64,000 bases of DNA, taken from NCBI GenBank assembly GCA_017481825.1, contig JAFUOR010000008.1, positions 23,245 through 87,244 on the forward strand, given 5' to 3'. How positions within the stretch are numbered: position 1 is the stretch's first letter; every line of letters begins with the position of its first letter. This stretch comes from Clostridia bacterium (lineage in GTDB: Bacteria > Bacillota > Clostridia > Christensenellales > Aristaeellaceae). Below, piece by piece: positions 35,893-44,849 of the stretch. The notes beneath the pieces were generated by a model. The model saw nothing but the letters and a program-made list of their open reading frames with translations. It made no database searches and was not told the origin of the DNA. A program made the translations under genes and the position numbers.

Positions 35893-37689
35893 TTATGATT
35901 CGCTTGCTGCCGTAAAGGTCAGCAGGCTGATTTTTGTCAGGGGAGAGGGCTCCTCGGAATGGGGGAGTACCTGCTCCTTCCGGCCGTATTTGCCGACGGT
36001 ATTGAGATCGGCATAGGGGATCTGCTGCATTTCCTTTGTGGCAATGCTCACTCGGGAGATGCTCTCCACGCTGGCGCTGAAGGCGTGGCGGCTTTCCCGG
36101 CCCTCATGACGCAGGGTGAAGGTGCTCCGATAACAATCAAAGGCAATGCGCAGGGTATATTCCCTGCCGGGAGTATAGGGGCTGAAGCGCTCCGTCCGCC
36201 CGCCCTGACGGACATACATCCACCCGTCTGCGCGGAAGGCGATCAGCACCGGCACGCGGCCGGAGTCATCCTGAAGCTCAATGGCTGCGGAGCCGCTTTC
36301 GCTGACCTGATCGACCCGGAGCTGCAATGTGATTTCCCCCCGTTCTTCCGGGCGGATCATCCGTTCCGCCTGGGCGCGGTCACAGGGCTCTGTGTCGCAG
36401 AGCTGCAGCGCGCCCCCGCTCATCCGCACCTTCGCCCAGAGGGGAGAGTAGATATTCCACCGCTGCGGCAGGGAGGTCATGCAGCGGAAGTCCTCCTGCA
36501 CGGGGCCTGTTTCGCTGCTGCCGACGGGCACCGGGATCCGGCTGATCCAGATATCCTCCTTGTTGTTGCTGTAGGTGAGCCAGACGTCGCCGTCGGGGGA
36601 CTGGGGGTTGCGCTCGCAGATGCCCCGCATATACTGGGGGCCTAGGTTCTTGTCCGTTCCGCCGTAGCGCAGCGGCCCCATATAGCCGGTCACGGCCCGC
36701 ATGTGATCATAAACATGCCCGTCGTCGCCCGTCACGATGGCGATGGGCCACCGGTGCTGCCCATCGGTGGTGGGATTGTACATCAGGGCAAAGCGGCCGT
36801 CCGAGGTGCGCTGGCCCCATACCTTCCCGGTGGAGGTGCGGAGGGTTGGATTGGCGGTGAGGCTGCTCCAGGTTCTGCCGTTGTCGCGGGAGACGGCGGT
36901 GAGGCCATGCTTATGCACGCCGATGATCTCCTGCGCCCCAGTGGTGTAGAAGGAGAGGGCCTTGCCTCCCTTGTCCGGGAAGAGCGATGCATCGAAGCGC
37001 TGCTCCTCGTACATCTGGCGTACAACGGCCCCGTCCTGCAGGAGTGCGTCGCAGGCGGCGATCAGCTCCGCGTCGCTGCTTTCCTGATAATAGGGGAAAT
37101 TCGGCGTGTTCTCCCGGGTGTATCCGGCGGGCGTATTGTAGAGGAGGAAATGGATGTCCCCCCATGAGCCGTCCGGGAAAATCCGGCGGACGGCGCGGCC
37201 CACGCCCCAGCCGTCGCAGGGCATGCTCCGGCGGCGGTCATGGACAATGCCGTAGAAGGACAGGGCCAGCAGCACGCCGTTGGGCGCACAGTAGAACCCC
37301 ATGCGCTGATGGGGCACCGTGAGGATGGGGTCTGTCAGCAGGGGCGTGCGGGGGCCCTTGTATTGCGAGGTGGGCACCTCAATCGTGGGGAAAATCACCT
37401 GGGGGAAGCTCCAGTCCATACCATTTTCGCTGGTGGTCAGCAGCGAATGTCCCGGCACCTCATGCTCGTCCACAGGATTGGACAGATATTCCAGATAGAA
37501 CCTGCCGTGATACCAGGCCAGCATGGGTGCGTGGTTGTAGGTCCAGCCGGAGCCGTCCGCCCATTCCGGGTGGGCGCGGTTGGCTCGAAGCACCTGGAAG
37601 CTCTTCACGCCCATGGCATGGGGCAGTCCGCCGTCCTGAAAGCGGATATCCGCGTGCCGGCGGTCCTTCACCAGGATCTGATCGGCCAT
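35893..37689 (-). CDS. BNR/sialidase-fold six-bladed propeller protein with C-terminal lectin-like domain
   Basis: The 598-residue protein starts at ATG 37689 after AAAGGAGG. Asp-box-like elements (SENGMDWSFPQV, SRDNGRTWSSL, TSDGRFALMYNP) indicate a sialidase-type propeller over the first 400 residues; the last 200 residues form a beta-rich, concanavalin-like domain (ITLQLRVDQ, YTLRIAFDCYRSTF). The arginine triad of true sialidases is not obvious. Similar proteins act on rhamnogalacturonan or ulvan-type glycans as hydrolases or lyases. It has its own promoter and is convergent with the big rightward arm, so it may be co-regulated but is not in the operon. No signal peptide. Confidence 0.65.
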   Translation of the reverse strand: MADQILVKDRRHADIRFQDGGLPHAMGVKSFQVLRANRAHPEWADGSGWTYNHAPMLAWYHGRFYLEYLSNPVDEHEVPGHSLLTTSENGMDWSFPQVIFPTIEVPTSQYKGPRTPLLTDPILTVPHQRMGFYCAPNGVLLALSFYGIVHDRRRSMPCDGWGVGRAVRRIFPDGSWGDIHFLLYNTPAGYTRENTPNFPYYQESSDAELIAACDALLQDGAVVRQMYEEQRFDASLFPDKGGKALSFYTTGAQEIIGVHKHGLTAVSRDNGRTWSSLTANPTLRTSTGKVWGQRTSDGRFALMYNPTTDGQHRWPIAIVTGDDGHVYDHMRAVTGYMGPLRYGGTDKNLGPQYMRGICERNPQSPDGDVWLTYSNNKEDIWISRIPVPVGSSETGPVQEDFRCMTSLPQRWNIYSPLWAKVRMSGGALQLCDTEPCDRAQAERMIRPEERGEITLQLRVDQVSESGSAAIELQDDSGRVPVLIAFRADGWMYVRQGGRTERFSPYTPGREYTLRIAFDCYRSTFTLRHEGRESRHAFSASVESISRVSIATKEMQQIPYADLNTVGKYGRKEQVLPHSEEPSPLTKISLLTFTAASES

Positions 37690-37724
37690 GGTTCGGCCTC
37701 CTTTCGCCTTCTGTTCTGATGTTC

Positions 37725-37753
37725 AGTATACCATGCCGGCGGGAGCCCTGCAA
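37725..37753 (-). promoter_or_regulatory. Promoter of the BNR-propeller gene
   Basis: On the minus strand TTGCAG (37748-37753), 17 bases, TATACT (37725-37730). Confidence 0.6.
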
Positions 37754-37818
37754 GGATTTTCCTCGTGGAGGCGGCGGAGCTATGATAAAATGGGAACAAC
37801 AAATCAAGCGAGGGTATC

Positions 37819-38171
37819 ATAGGGCTTGCCGATGTCTGCTGTGCCGGTGCGGAGTATCTGCTCGATGATCGAATCGTCGATCTTCACGCCGAAGCTGTCC
37901 ATGACGGCGTTCCGCGCGACGATGACGCGCTGGTTTACACCCTGCTTCTCCGTCCAACTGCGGGTACACGGTGCAGCCGACGAAATGGACACGATATTCC
38001 TTGTCGGCGAAGCGGTAATGAATGTCCGTCTTGCGCATGAGATAAACGCGGAAGCTCTCGCGTTGGCTGCGCACCCAGGTCATGGGCAGACTGATGACAA
38101 GGTGCACATCGGCACGGGTGAGACCGACAAGGCTCAGTTCACGGGCGACGGCCATGAGGGTCAGGATGTAG
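37819..38171 (-). pseudogene. Relic of a parM-like partition gene with a 122-bp internal deletion
   Basis: The minus strand matches positions 45055-45529 of the intact parM at 44.8-45.8 kb, from YILTLMAVAREL to TADIGKPY. The 475-base intact interval minus 122 bases equals the 353 bases present, so a single deletion explains the length. The deletion lies between two CGCAG pentamers of the intact gene (45264-45268 and 45386-45390) and shifts the frame, which is why the two halves read in different frames here. Start and end of the gene are missing. It cannot make ParM. It marks a former mobile element between the sugar loci. Confidence 0.85.
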
Positions 38172-38213
38172 AAAACTTAACAAATAGATAAATTCACCCT
38201 TGACAAATCTCTT

Positions 38214-38239
38214 CCCCGGAAGCCAATTTGCTTCCGGGG
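38214..38239 (-). terminator. Terminator hairpin after fucI
   Basis: CCCCGGAAGC (38214-38223) pairs with GCTTCCGGGG (38230-38239); on the minus strand AAGAGATTTG follows, a weak T-tract. It lies about 30 bases beyond the fucI stop. Confidence 0.6.
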
Positions 38240-38270
38240 ATGCTCGTGCATATCCAATGTTGTAGTACCC

Positions 38271-40043
38271 TTACAGCTTGCCGTACAGCGGGCCGTAGTG
38301 CTTGCAGGCAGCGTAATCCGCAGCCTGGGTGTCCTGGGTGCCAAAGGCCGCCCAGGAGTGAGGACGGTACACCTTGTCCGCCGGGATGTTGTGCATCGTT
38401 ACCGGGATGCGCAGCATGGACGCCAGGGTAATCAGATCCGCGCCGACATGGCCATAGACCGTCACGCCGTGGTTGGCGCCCCAGTTGGCCATCACGGAGT
38501 ACACATCCTTGAAGGCGCCTTCACCGGTGAGGTTGGGCACGAACCAGGTGGTGGGCCAGGTGGGGTCGGTGCGCAGGTCGAGGGGCGCATGGACTTCATC
38601 GGGCAGCGTAGCGGTGGTGCCCTCGGCGATCTGCAGGCAGGGGCCCACGCCCTCCACGATGTTCAGGCGCAGCATGGTAACGGGCATTTCCGCCTGGGTC
38701 TTGAAGTGGCTGGAGAATCCGCCGCCGCGGAAGTACTGGTAGTTCGCGCGGCACCAGTCGGTGGCCTTCAGGCAGGCGTCGATGTTCTCCTGGGTCATCT
38801 CCCAGAAGGGCTTCATCTTGCCGTCGGCAGCGCCGGTGCAGTCCAGAGCCGTCGCGCCGGAGTTGATCAGGTGGATGAAGCCGTCCTTGGATACACCTTC
38901 GGGCTTCCAGCCCGTGACGCGTTCGACCGCCTCGGGGCTCCAGTAGGTGCGCACGTCGTGGAAGCAAGGCGCGGTGTTGGTCACCAGCGTACCCAGCAGC
39001 ATGGACAGGCCGTTGAGCGTATCGTTCTCGGTGGCAAAGGCGGTGGGCTGACGGGCACCGTTCCAGTCGAAGGTGGAGGCCATGATCGCCTCGGTGAAGT
39101 CGCCGTTGGGCAGCCAGTCCGTCCACTGACGCTGTCCCTGGAAGCCGCCGACCACCGCATTGCGGCCCAGCGCCTCCTCATGCCAGCCCATTTCGTCCAG
39201 CTTGGGATTGCCGAACATCAGGTCACGGACGATGACGGAGAACTTGGCGATGAACTCCCAGTCCTTGTCGGGGTCAATCACCTTCGACTTGGTGATGATC
39301 TCAATGAAATCCTTGCCGGCGTTGCAGTCGAAGCCTTCCTGGCAGTTCTGCTTGATCCAGGCGAGCGCCTTCTCATATTCTTCCTTGTCATAGATTGCGA
39401 GGGTCATGCGGCGCAGGATCTCGGTCATGTCCACCCACTCGGCACGCAGACCGAAGTACTTCTGCATGACCTGCGTATCGCAGAACGCACCCATAATGCC
39501 CATCGATACGCCACCGATATTCAGGTAAGCCTTGTTCTTCATCCAGCCAACAGCAATCGCGCCCTTGGCAAAGCGCAGGATCTTCTCCGCCACGTCAGCA
39601 GGGATGGTGCGATCGCCCATGTCCTGCACGTCATGGCCGTAGATGGAGAACGCCGGCAGCCCCTTCTGGGCGTAGGCAGCCAGCACCGCCGCCAGATACA
39701 CCGCGCCGGGACGCTCGGTGCCGTTGAAACCCCACACAGCCTTGATGGTCGTGGGGTTCATATCGAAGGTCTCCATGCCGTAGCACCAGCAGGGGGTGAC
39801 GGTCAGCGTCGCCACCACGTTCTGGGTGGAGAAGAACTCCTCGCACTTGGCGGCTTCCGCGCCGCCGCCGATGGTGCAGGGGCTGATGACGACCTGCACA
39901 GGTGTGCCGTCAGGGTAGCGCAGGGTTTCCATCAGAGCCTTGGCCGCGTGGGCCAGACCCATGGTCTGTTCTTCGAGGCCTTCGCGGATGCCGCCCCAGC
40001 GGCCGTCAATGGTGGGTCGGATGCCAATCTTGGGATAAAGCAT
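38271..40043 (-). CDS. fucI: L-fucose isomerase
   Basis: At 590 residues this matches the length of E. coli FucI (591). It converts L-fucose to L-fuculose and can act on D-arabinose. The start [24 protein letters not shown] is the family signature, and the metal site is seen at [14 protein letters not shown] (Glu339) and CFHDVRTYW (Asp363), which correspond to the Glu and Asp that bind manganese in the E. coli enzyme. ATG 40043 lies three bases after the fucA stop with an RBS inside fucA, so the two are coupled in the order fucA-fucI. Confidence 0.95.
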   Translation of the reverse strand: MLYPKIGIRPTIDGRWGGIREGLEEQTMGLAHAAKALMETLRYPDGTPVQVVISPCTIGGGAEAAKCEEFFSTQNVVATLTVTPCWCYGMETFDMNPTTIKAVWGFNGTERPGAVYLAAVLAAYAQKGLPAFSIYGHDVQDMGDRTIPADVAEKILRFAKGAIAVGWMKNKAYLNIGGVSMGIMGAFCDTQVMQKYFGLRAEWVDMTEILRRMTLAIYDKEEYEKALAWIKQNCQEGFDCNAGKDFIEIITKSKVIDPDKDWEFIAKFSVIVRDLMFGNPKLDEMGWHEEALGRNAVVGGFQGQRQWTDWLPNGDFTEAIMASTFDWNGARQPTAFATENDTLNGLSMLLGTLVTNTAPCFHDVRTYWSPEAVERVTGWKPEGVSKDGFIHLINSGATALDCTGAADGKMKPFWEMTQENIDACLKATDWCRANYQYFRGGGFSSHFKTQAEMPVTMLRLNIVEGVGPCLQIAEGTTATLPDEVHAPLDLRTDPTWPTTWFVPNLTGEGAFKDVYSVMANWGANHGVTVYGHVGADLITLASMLRIPVTMHNIPADKVYRPHSWAAFGTQDTQAADYAACKHYGPLYGKL

Positions 40044-40046
40044 GGT

Positions 40047-40736
40047 TTATTCCTCCTCCGAATATTTCTTGTAGCCGGGATGCTTGCCGGTGACATGGTA
40101 GTAATTCTCCCGCAGGTCGAGCAGCTTGTCAATTTGCGGCTTGGGGATCTCCTGTGCGCCGCCCAGCAGATGGGCGGTCAGGCTGATTTTCGCGAACAGC
40201 TCCAGCGTCTCCATGCGGTAATAAGCGGTGATCAGGTCGCAGCCCACGGTCAACGCGCCGTGATTCTGCAGCAGCAGCACGTCATGCTCCTTGAGGTAGG
40301 GCGCGATGGCTTCCGGCACCTCGTACGTGGAGGGCGTGCCATAGGGCGTCACCGGGATGGAGCCGATCATGATGACCGTCTCGATCATGCTGTACTGATC
40401 CAGCGGTTTGTTGGCCACGGCATAGCCCGTCGCCGTCGGCGGATGGGCATGCACCACAGCGCCTACATCATCCCGCTCCTCGTAGCAGCGCATGTGCATC
40501 TTCATTTCGCTGCTGGGCTTGTAACCGGCGGGGCCCTCGACCACGTTCATGTCCTTGTCCACGCGGATGAGCTTATCCGGCGTGATGAAGGATTTGCTGA
40601 TGCCGCTGGGGGTGATCCACCAGGTGCCGTCGTCCATTTTGACGGAGACATTGCCGTCGTTGGCGGCGACCCAGCCAAGCTGCCACATCTTGTGGCATAC
40701 ATCGCAGATTTGTTCCTTCACCTGCTGTGTATCCAT
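40047..40736 (-). CDS. fucA: L-fuculose-1-phosphate aldolase (class II aldolase/adducin family)
   Basis: The 229-residue enzyme is a little longer than E. coli FucA (215). Zinc ligands and catalytic residues are visible: GNVSVKMDDGTWWITPSG, SSEMKMHMRCY (Glu), VVHAHPPTATGYA (two His) and LLQNHGALTVG (third His). It cleaves L-fuculose 1-phosphate to dihydroxyacetone phosphate and L-lactaldehyde. Start 40736 is chosen because AGGAGG lies eight bases upstream; the ATG two codons earlier is too close. L-rhamnulose-1-phosphate could also be a substrate. Confidence 0.9.
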   Translation of the reverse strand: MDTQQVKEQICDVCHKMWQLGWVAANDGNVSVKMDDGTWWITPSGISKSFITPDKLIRVDKDMNVVEGPAGYKPSSEMKMHMRCYEERDDVGAVVHAHPPTATGYAVANKPLDQYSMIETVIMIGSIPVTPYGTPSTYEVPEAIAPYLKEHDVLLLQNHGALTVGCDLITAYYRMETLELFAKISLTAHLLGGAQEIPKPQIDKLLDLRENYYHVTGKHPGYKKYSEEE

Positions 40737-40781
40737 CGTCATAACCTCCTGTGTGCAGTTGTCGATCATTTCAATGATACC

Positions 40782-40820
40782 ATTATATCCCTTGCAGAGC
40801 TGCCTGTCTTGTGCTATCAT
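40782..40820. promoter_or_regulatory. Divergent, overlapping promoters of fucA-fucI and the AraC-family gene
   Basis: Leftward: TATAAT (40782-40787, minus strand) with a weak AAGACA -35 box. Rightward: TTGCAG (40792-40797), 17 bases, TATCAT (40815-40820). The two sets interlock, so binding of the AraC-type regulator here would affect both. Confidence 0.65.
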
Positions 40821-40869
40821 GGCAATATATAGCACGATATTCACCCATTCCCTCGGAAAGGTTGATCTT

Positions 40870-41727
40870 GTGAAGCTATTGCGATATCATGAATCCAAAC
40901 AACGCGGATCAATGGATTTTCCGTTGGATTATCATTACCTGGACGAAAGTCACCCGCGATATCAGATGCCCTACCACTGGCACGAGGAGTATGAATTGCT
41001 CCATGTGCTCAGCGGCGAATTTGAATTGATCCTGGATGATGAGGCGCTTGTCCTGCGCCCGGGAGATGTGGCATTCATTGCTGCGGAACAACTACACGGC
41101 GGATTCCCCCGCAATTGCATTTACGAGTGCATTGTGTTTGACATGCGGCTTCTGCTCAAATGCAATGATCATTGCAAGCGGCAGATCAGCAGCATCCGTC
41201 ATCACCATATCAGCCTCCAGTCCCGCTATGCAGCGGATGATTCATCCATTCGCCATACCATTCCGCCCATGTTCCGTGCTCTGCATGATCAGTGCCCGGG
41301 ATATGAGCTGATCACGCTGGGCTGCCTGTTTCAGTTCCTGGGTGAGATTTACAAGCATGGCGCGTATCAGGCCGCCGAACCAACGGATGACGGCCGAAAA
41401 GTACTGCGGCTCAAGCAGGTGTTTGAGTTGATTGAAACAAATTACGCCTCTCCGCTGACCCTCACGGATATGGCAGCGGCTGTCCACATGAGCCCGAAGT
41501 ATTTTTGCCGTTTCTTTCGGGCGACCACCCACCGTACGCCGGTGGACTACCTCAACTATTACCGCATCGAAGCCGCCTGCAACGAAATCGCGGCCACGGA
41601 CAGGAATCTCACTGAAATCGCTCTGGACTCGGGTTTTTCCAGCCTGAATTACTTTATCCGCCAGTTCAAAAAATACAAGGGTATCACACCCGGGCAGTAT
41701 CAGGAGATTCTGCGCCGCGCAAAATAA
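40870..41727 (+). CDS. AraC-family transcriptional regulator with cupin sensor domain
   Basis: The 285-residue regulator starts at GTG 40870 (AAAGG eight bases upstream). Residues 15-85 form a cupin-like sensor (MPYHWHEEYELLHVLSGEFEL, RPGDVAFIAAEQLHGG); the last 100 residues form two AraC helix-turn-helix motifs (LTLTDMAAAVHMSPKYFCRFF and LTEIALDSGFSSLNYFIRQF). It diverges from fucA-fucI and is followed by fucU, so activation of the fuc genes in response to L-fucose or fuculose phosphate is the natural inference. Confidence 0.9.
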   Translation: MKLLRYHESKQRGSMDFPLDYHYLDESHPRYQMPYHWHEEYELLHVLSGEFELILDDEALVLRPGDVAFIAAEQLHGGFPRNCIYECIVFDMRLLLKCNDHCKRQISSIRHHHISLQSRYAADDSSIRHTIPPMFRALHDQCPGYELITLGCLFQFLGEIYKHGAYQAAEPTDDGRKVLRLKQVFELIETNYASPLTLTDMAAAVHMSPKYFCRFFRATTHRTPVDYLNYYRIEAACNEIAATDRNLTEIALDSGFSSLNYFIRQFKKYKGITPGQYQEILRRAK

Positions 41728-41740
41728 AGGAGGCTATCCC

Positions 41741-42172
41741 ATGCTGAAAGGTGTACCTGCGATCCTTCCCCCGGAATTGCTGAAAATCCTGTGCGAAATG
41801 GGCCATGGAGATGAAATCACCATCGGTGATGCGAACTTTCCCGGGACATCGCTATGCCCGCGCGTTGTCCGAATGGACGGACACGGCGTCCCGGAAATCC
41901 TGGATGCCATTCTCACGCTGATCCCGCTGGATCAGTATGTGGAGCATCCTGCTGCATTGATGCAGGTCGTTCCCGGAGATCCGACAGAGACGCCCATTTG
42001 GGAAACCTATAAAGAGATCACCGCACGTCATGAAGCAAGAGGCGCTTCCTGCTTCGAAGAGGTTGAACGGTTTACCTTCTATGACCGGGTGAAGGAAAAA
42101 AGCTACGCTGTCATCATGAGCGGTGAAACAGCCACTTACGCCAATGTAATCCTGAAAAAAGGCGTGATTTAA
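41741..42172 (+). CDS. fucU: L-fucose mutarotase (FucU/RbsD family)
   Basis: This 143-residue protein interconverts the anomers of L-fucose, giving the form used by FucI. The family start MLKGVPAILPPELLKILCEMGHGDEI, the His in GHGDEITIGDANFPG, and the terminal YANVILKKGVI are all present. AAAGGAGG precedes ATG 41741, 13 bases after the AraC-type gene, so the two form an operon. Kinase fucK is not in the locus. Confidence 0.93.
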   Translation: MLKGVPAILPPELLKILCEMGHGDEITIGDANFPGTSLCPRVVRMDGHGVPEILDAILTLIPLDQYVEHPAALMQVVPGDPTETPIWETYKEITARHEARGASCFEEVERFTFYDRVKEKSYAVIMSGETATYANVILKKGVI

Positions 42173-42307
42173 CTCTATCCACGAAAAGTATCATAACAAT
42201 GAATGGAAATCTCTCTCGGATTCGTTATATCAATGCAACCGATTTTTCGTCCCAATTCAGTACGGGAGGTGATTGAGCGCACGATACTATGACCAGAGAG
42301 GTAACCC

Positions 42308-44617
42308 ATGAACCGACTTGACTTTTCCTCCGTTATGGCGGTGATCCGCTATTACATCAGCCCCGACCACGGCATGAACCAGGTTGAGCTGCTGGATGAG
42401 TTATTTTATAGCCTCCATGCAGAAAGTAAAGAACCCATTATCTTTGACGGTGCATCCGTCAATCGCTGGCTGAAGGGCACCGAGCGTGTCAGCCCAATCA
42501 TCAGCCGGTATTATCTGAAAAGGCGCAACCGCGAGAAGCTTGCCAATGATATTGCACAATATATCCTGTCCCTGATGTACGACAGTGATATGGCTGTACA
42601 GGAACTATATCGACTGACCGTGCAAGATGCAACAATCTCTGACAGGCAGAGGAAAAAGCTGCTGAAAGCTTATCCCTGTGATACTGAGCATACATCAGCC
42701 CAGCTTATTGCCACCCTGCTGTGCTTTGCTCTGGAACGCACCTTTGTCCGTCGCACAGCAGCGAACACGGCACTTATGGCGACTGGCTCGTTATCACCCG
42801 CTTCAGCGGATTTCATCCTGAGCAACCCTGTTCCTGTACCCTGCCGCCATTTTTGCGGACGAGATGCAGAATTGTCCATCCTACATGATCTACTGAACGA
42901 GCACAGCAAGGTGTTCATCGGCGGCATCCCCGGCATTGGTAAAAGTGAGCTGGCCAAGGCCTATGCCAAGCAGCACAAGGCTGACTACACCAACATCATG
43001 CACCTGTACTATACTGGCAGCCTGCGTGAGGACATCACCCGCATGGCCTTTGTGGATGACCTGCCTGACGATACAGCAGGTGCTCGCTATGAGCGTCACG
43101 CCCGCTTCCTGCGGACGCTGAAAGAGGATACGCTGCTGATCGTGGACAACTTCAATGTCACCGCCGAGGAAGATGATCTACTGGCGGAAGTCACGGCATA
43201 TCGCTGCAAAGTGTTGTTCACAACCCGTTGCCGGTTTGATGAGTATCTTATGCTGGAGTTACACGAGATCAACGACAAGCAAACACTCCTGTACCTCATG
43301 GGTTGTTTCTATTCGGAGGCAGTACAGCATCAGGGCACGCTCCTGCAAATCATTGACGCCGTTCACAGTCATACACTGGCCGTTGAGCTGGCTGCACGCC
43401 TGCTGGAAACAGGAATGCTGGAACCTCGCGCCCTGCTGGAAAAGCTGCAAGTAGAAAAAGCTGCCTTTGATGATCCTGACACCGTTTCAATCCACAAGGA
43501 CGGTCACAGCATCAAAGCAACCTACTACCGACATATCCACACGCTGTTCTCCCTGTACCAACTGACAGCAGCCGAACAGGATGTTATGCGCAGCTTGTGC
43601 TTCACACCTCCGGGTGTCATTTCTGCCCGGCTGCTGGCAAAGTGGTTGCAGCAGGACGATCTCAACACCATCAACGGACTTATTGAGATGGGTTTCATCC
43701 AAGCCCAGCCGGGGCGCATCGTCGCTCTGCATCCGCTTGTGCAGGAGATCGCTTTGGAGGAGCTGAAACCCTCCATTGCAAACTGCCGTCCTCTGATGGA
43801 TAGCCTACAGGAAACATGCCTGCGCCACGGAGAAGAATCGCCCCATGCACAAGCAGCCATACATACCATTGAAGACATCGTCACTCATGCAATCAAGAAC
43901 GATTCCGCTTGCTACCTCCGCTTTGTTGAAGATGCCATTCCCTTTGCGGAGAAATACCGCTGTCAGCGCGGTGTCGTTGCGCTGGTGCATGAGATGGAAT
44001 CCCTACTGGCAGACAGCATATTAGGCACGCAGGATGACCTCACATTGTTGCTCAGTTATCAGGCGCTGTGTGCCAACAGTCCTGTTGCAGCTATTCACTT
44101 ACAGGAGCAAGCCCTCATGCTACTTACAAACATCACTACAGATAACGCCCTGCTGGCTTCCAACATCCATGCTAACCTCGGCGGAATGTACCGCGAGTCC
44201 GGCAACTACATCAAAGCAAAGGAGCACATGGAGGCAGCCATCACCTTGCTGCGACAGTACGATCTGCTCGCCTGTCATGACAGCATCCCGCAGGTGGTGA
44301 ATTACGCCATGCTACTGTCTGAAATGGGTCAGCCGGACAAGGCAATCGCCGTGTTGGAGCAGGTAGAAAAGGTTGTACAGGAACATAACTCTGCCGTGTG
44401 CATGGACAACGCTGCCATCCATGAAGCAATGGGCAACACCTACCTCATGACAGGCAATATGGAACAAGCAGCTATCCAACATCGGAAATGCCTTGCCATC
44501 TATACTGAATTGTTCCCCGACCAGCCCAACATGCTGTCATCAAAGCAATCCGATCTACGTATGCTCTATGAGCAGGTCGGTACATACATCGCCCCATCAA
44601 TCCCTCGAATCGCATAA
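42308..44617 (+). CDS. STAND-class ATPase with N-terminal unknown domain and C-terminal TPR region
   Basis: The 769-residue protein has an N-terminal 170-residue domain I do not recognise (includes FDGASVNRWLKGTERVSP, possibly DNA-binding), then a STAND/NB-ARC nucleotide-binding module: FCGRDAELSILHDLL at 182, Walker A GIPGIGKS at 206-213, Walker B LLIVD at 276-280 and a sensor TTRCR. The last 250 residues contain TPR-like helices (ASNIHANLGGMYRESGNYIKAKEHMEAA). STAND proteins serve as signal-gated switches in regulation and antiphage defence. It sits alone between fucU and the partition genes, with its own terminator and lower-GC codon use than the sugar operons, so it probably arrived with the island. 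Confidence 0.8.
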   Translation: MNRLDFSSVMAVIRYYISPDHGMNQVELLDELFYSLHAESKEPIIFDGASVNRWLKGTERVSPIISRYYLKRRNREKLANDIAQYILSLMYDSDMAVQELYRLTVQDATISDRQRKKLLKAYPCDTEHTSAQLIATLLCFALERTFVRRTAANTALMATGSLSPASADFILSNPVPVPCRHFCGRDAELSILHDLLNEHSKVFIGGIPGIGKSELAKAYAKQHKADYTNIMHLYYTGSLREDITRMAFVDDLPDDTAGARYERHARFLRTLKEDTLLIVDNFNVTAEEDDLLAEVTAYRCKVLFTTRCRFDEYLMLELHEINDKQTLLYLMGCFYSEAVQHQGTLLQIIDAVHSHTLAVELAARLLETGMLEPRALLEKLQVEKAAFDDPDTVSIHKDGHSIKATYYRHIHTLFSLYQLTAAEQDVMRSLCFTPPGVISARLLAKWLQQDDLNTINGLIEMGFIQAQPGRIVALHPLVQEIALEELKPSIANCRPLMDSLQETCLRHGEESPHAQAAIHTIEDIVTHAIKNDSACYLRFVEDAIPFAEKYRCQRGVVALVHEMESLLADSILGTQDDLTLLLSYQALCANSPVAAIHLQEQALMLLTNITTDNALLASNIHANLGGMYRESGNYIKAKEHMEAAITLLRQYDLLACHDSIPQVVNYAMLLSEMGQPDKAIAVLEQVEKVVQEHNSAVCMDNAAIHEAMGNTYLMTGNMEQAAIQHRKCLAIYTELFPDQPNMLSSKQSDLRMLYEQVGTYIAPSIPRIA

Positions 44618-44633
44618 TCACTATAACCAACAC

Positions 44634-44668
44634 AGGATGCAGTCCACCACGGCTGCATCCTTTTCTTT
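44634..44668 (+). terminator. Rho-independent terminator of the STAND ATPase gene
   Basis: AGGATGCAG (44634-44642) pairs with CTGCATCCT (44653-44661), followed by TTTCTTT. Confidence 0.85.
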
Positions 44669-44694
44669 ATGCCATCATCCAGTTTTGCCAAATC

Positions 44695-44727
44695 CCTCAA
44701 TTTGCGCTCAATCCGGGCTCAATGCGC
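44695..44727 (+). repeat. Three 11-bp direct repeats upstream of parMR; parC-like centromere candidate
   Basis: CTCAAT occurs at 44696, 44707 and 44718, exactly 11 bases apart, each within an 11-base unit of the form CTCAATnnGnn. One-helical-turn iterons just before a parM-parR pair are what the ParR protein of type II partition systems binds. I see no fourth good copy on either side. Confidence 0.55.
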
Positions 44728-44813
44728 TTTTCTGTCCTCCGAATTAGAATGAAATTGCCCCGAAAGCAGCACCACCCACTGCCAAGGAAAAATCATCCAA
44801 AGGAGGACGATAA

Positions 44814-44849
44814 ATGTCCAACATCACCCGGGAGGTGCAGCCCGAATGA
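44814..44849 (+). CDS. Eleven-codon leader ORF overlapping the parM start
   Basis: ATG 44814 follows AGGAGG by seven bases and encodes MSNITREVQPE before a TGA that overlaps the parM ATG (ATGA at 44846-44849). The parM RBS (GGGAGGTG) lies inside this mini-gene. The layout points to translational coupling; the peptide itself may have no function. Confidence 0.45.
   Translation: MSNITREVQPE

Noticed and set aside
37795-37830. Plus-strand promoter TATGAT near 37780
   Set aside because: No gene follows on the plus strand; only the antisense of the parM relic lies downstream, and no matching -35 box is clear.
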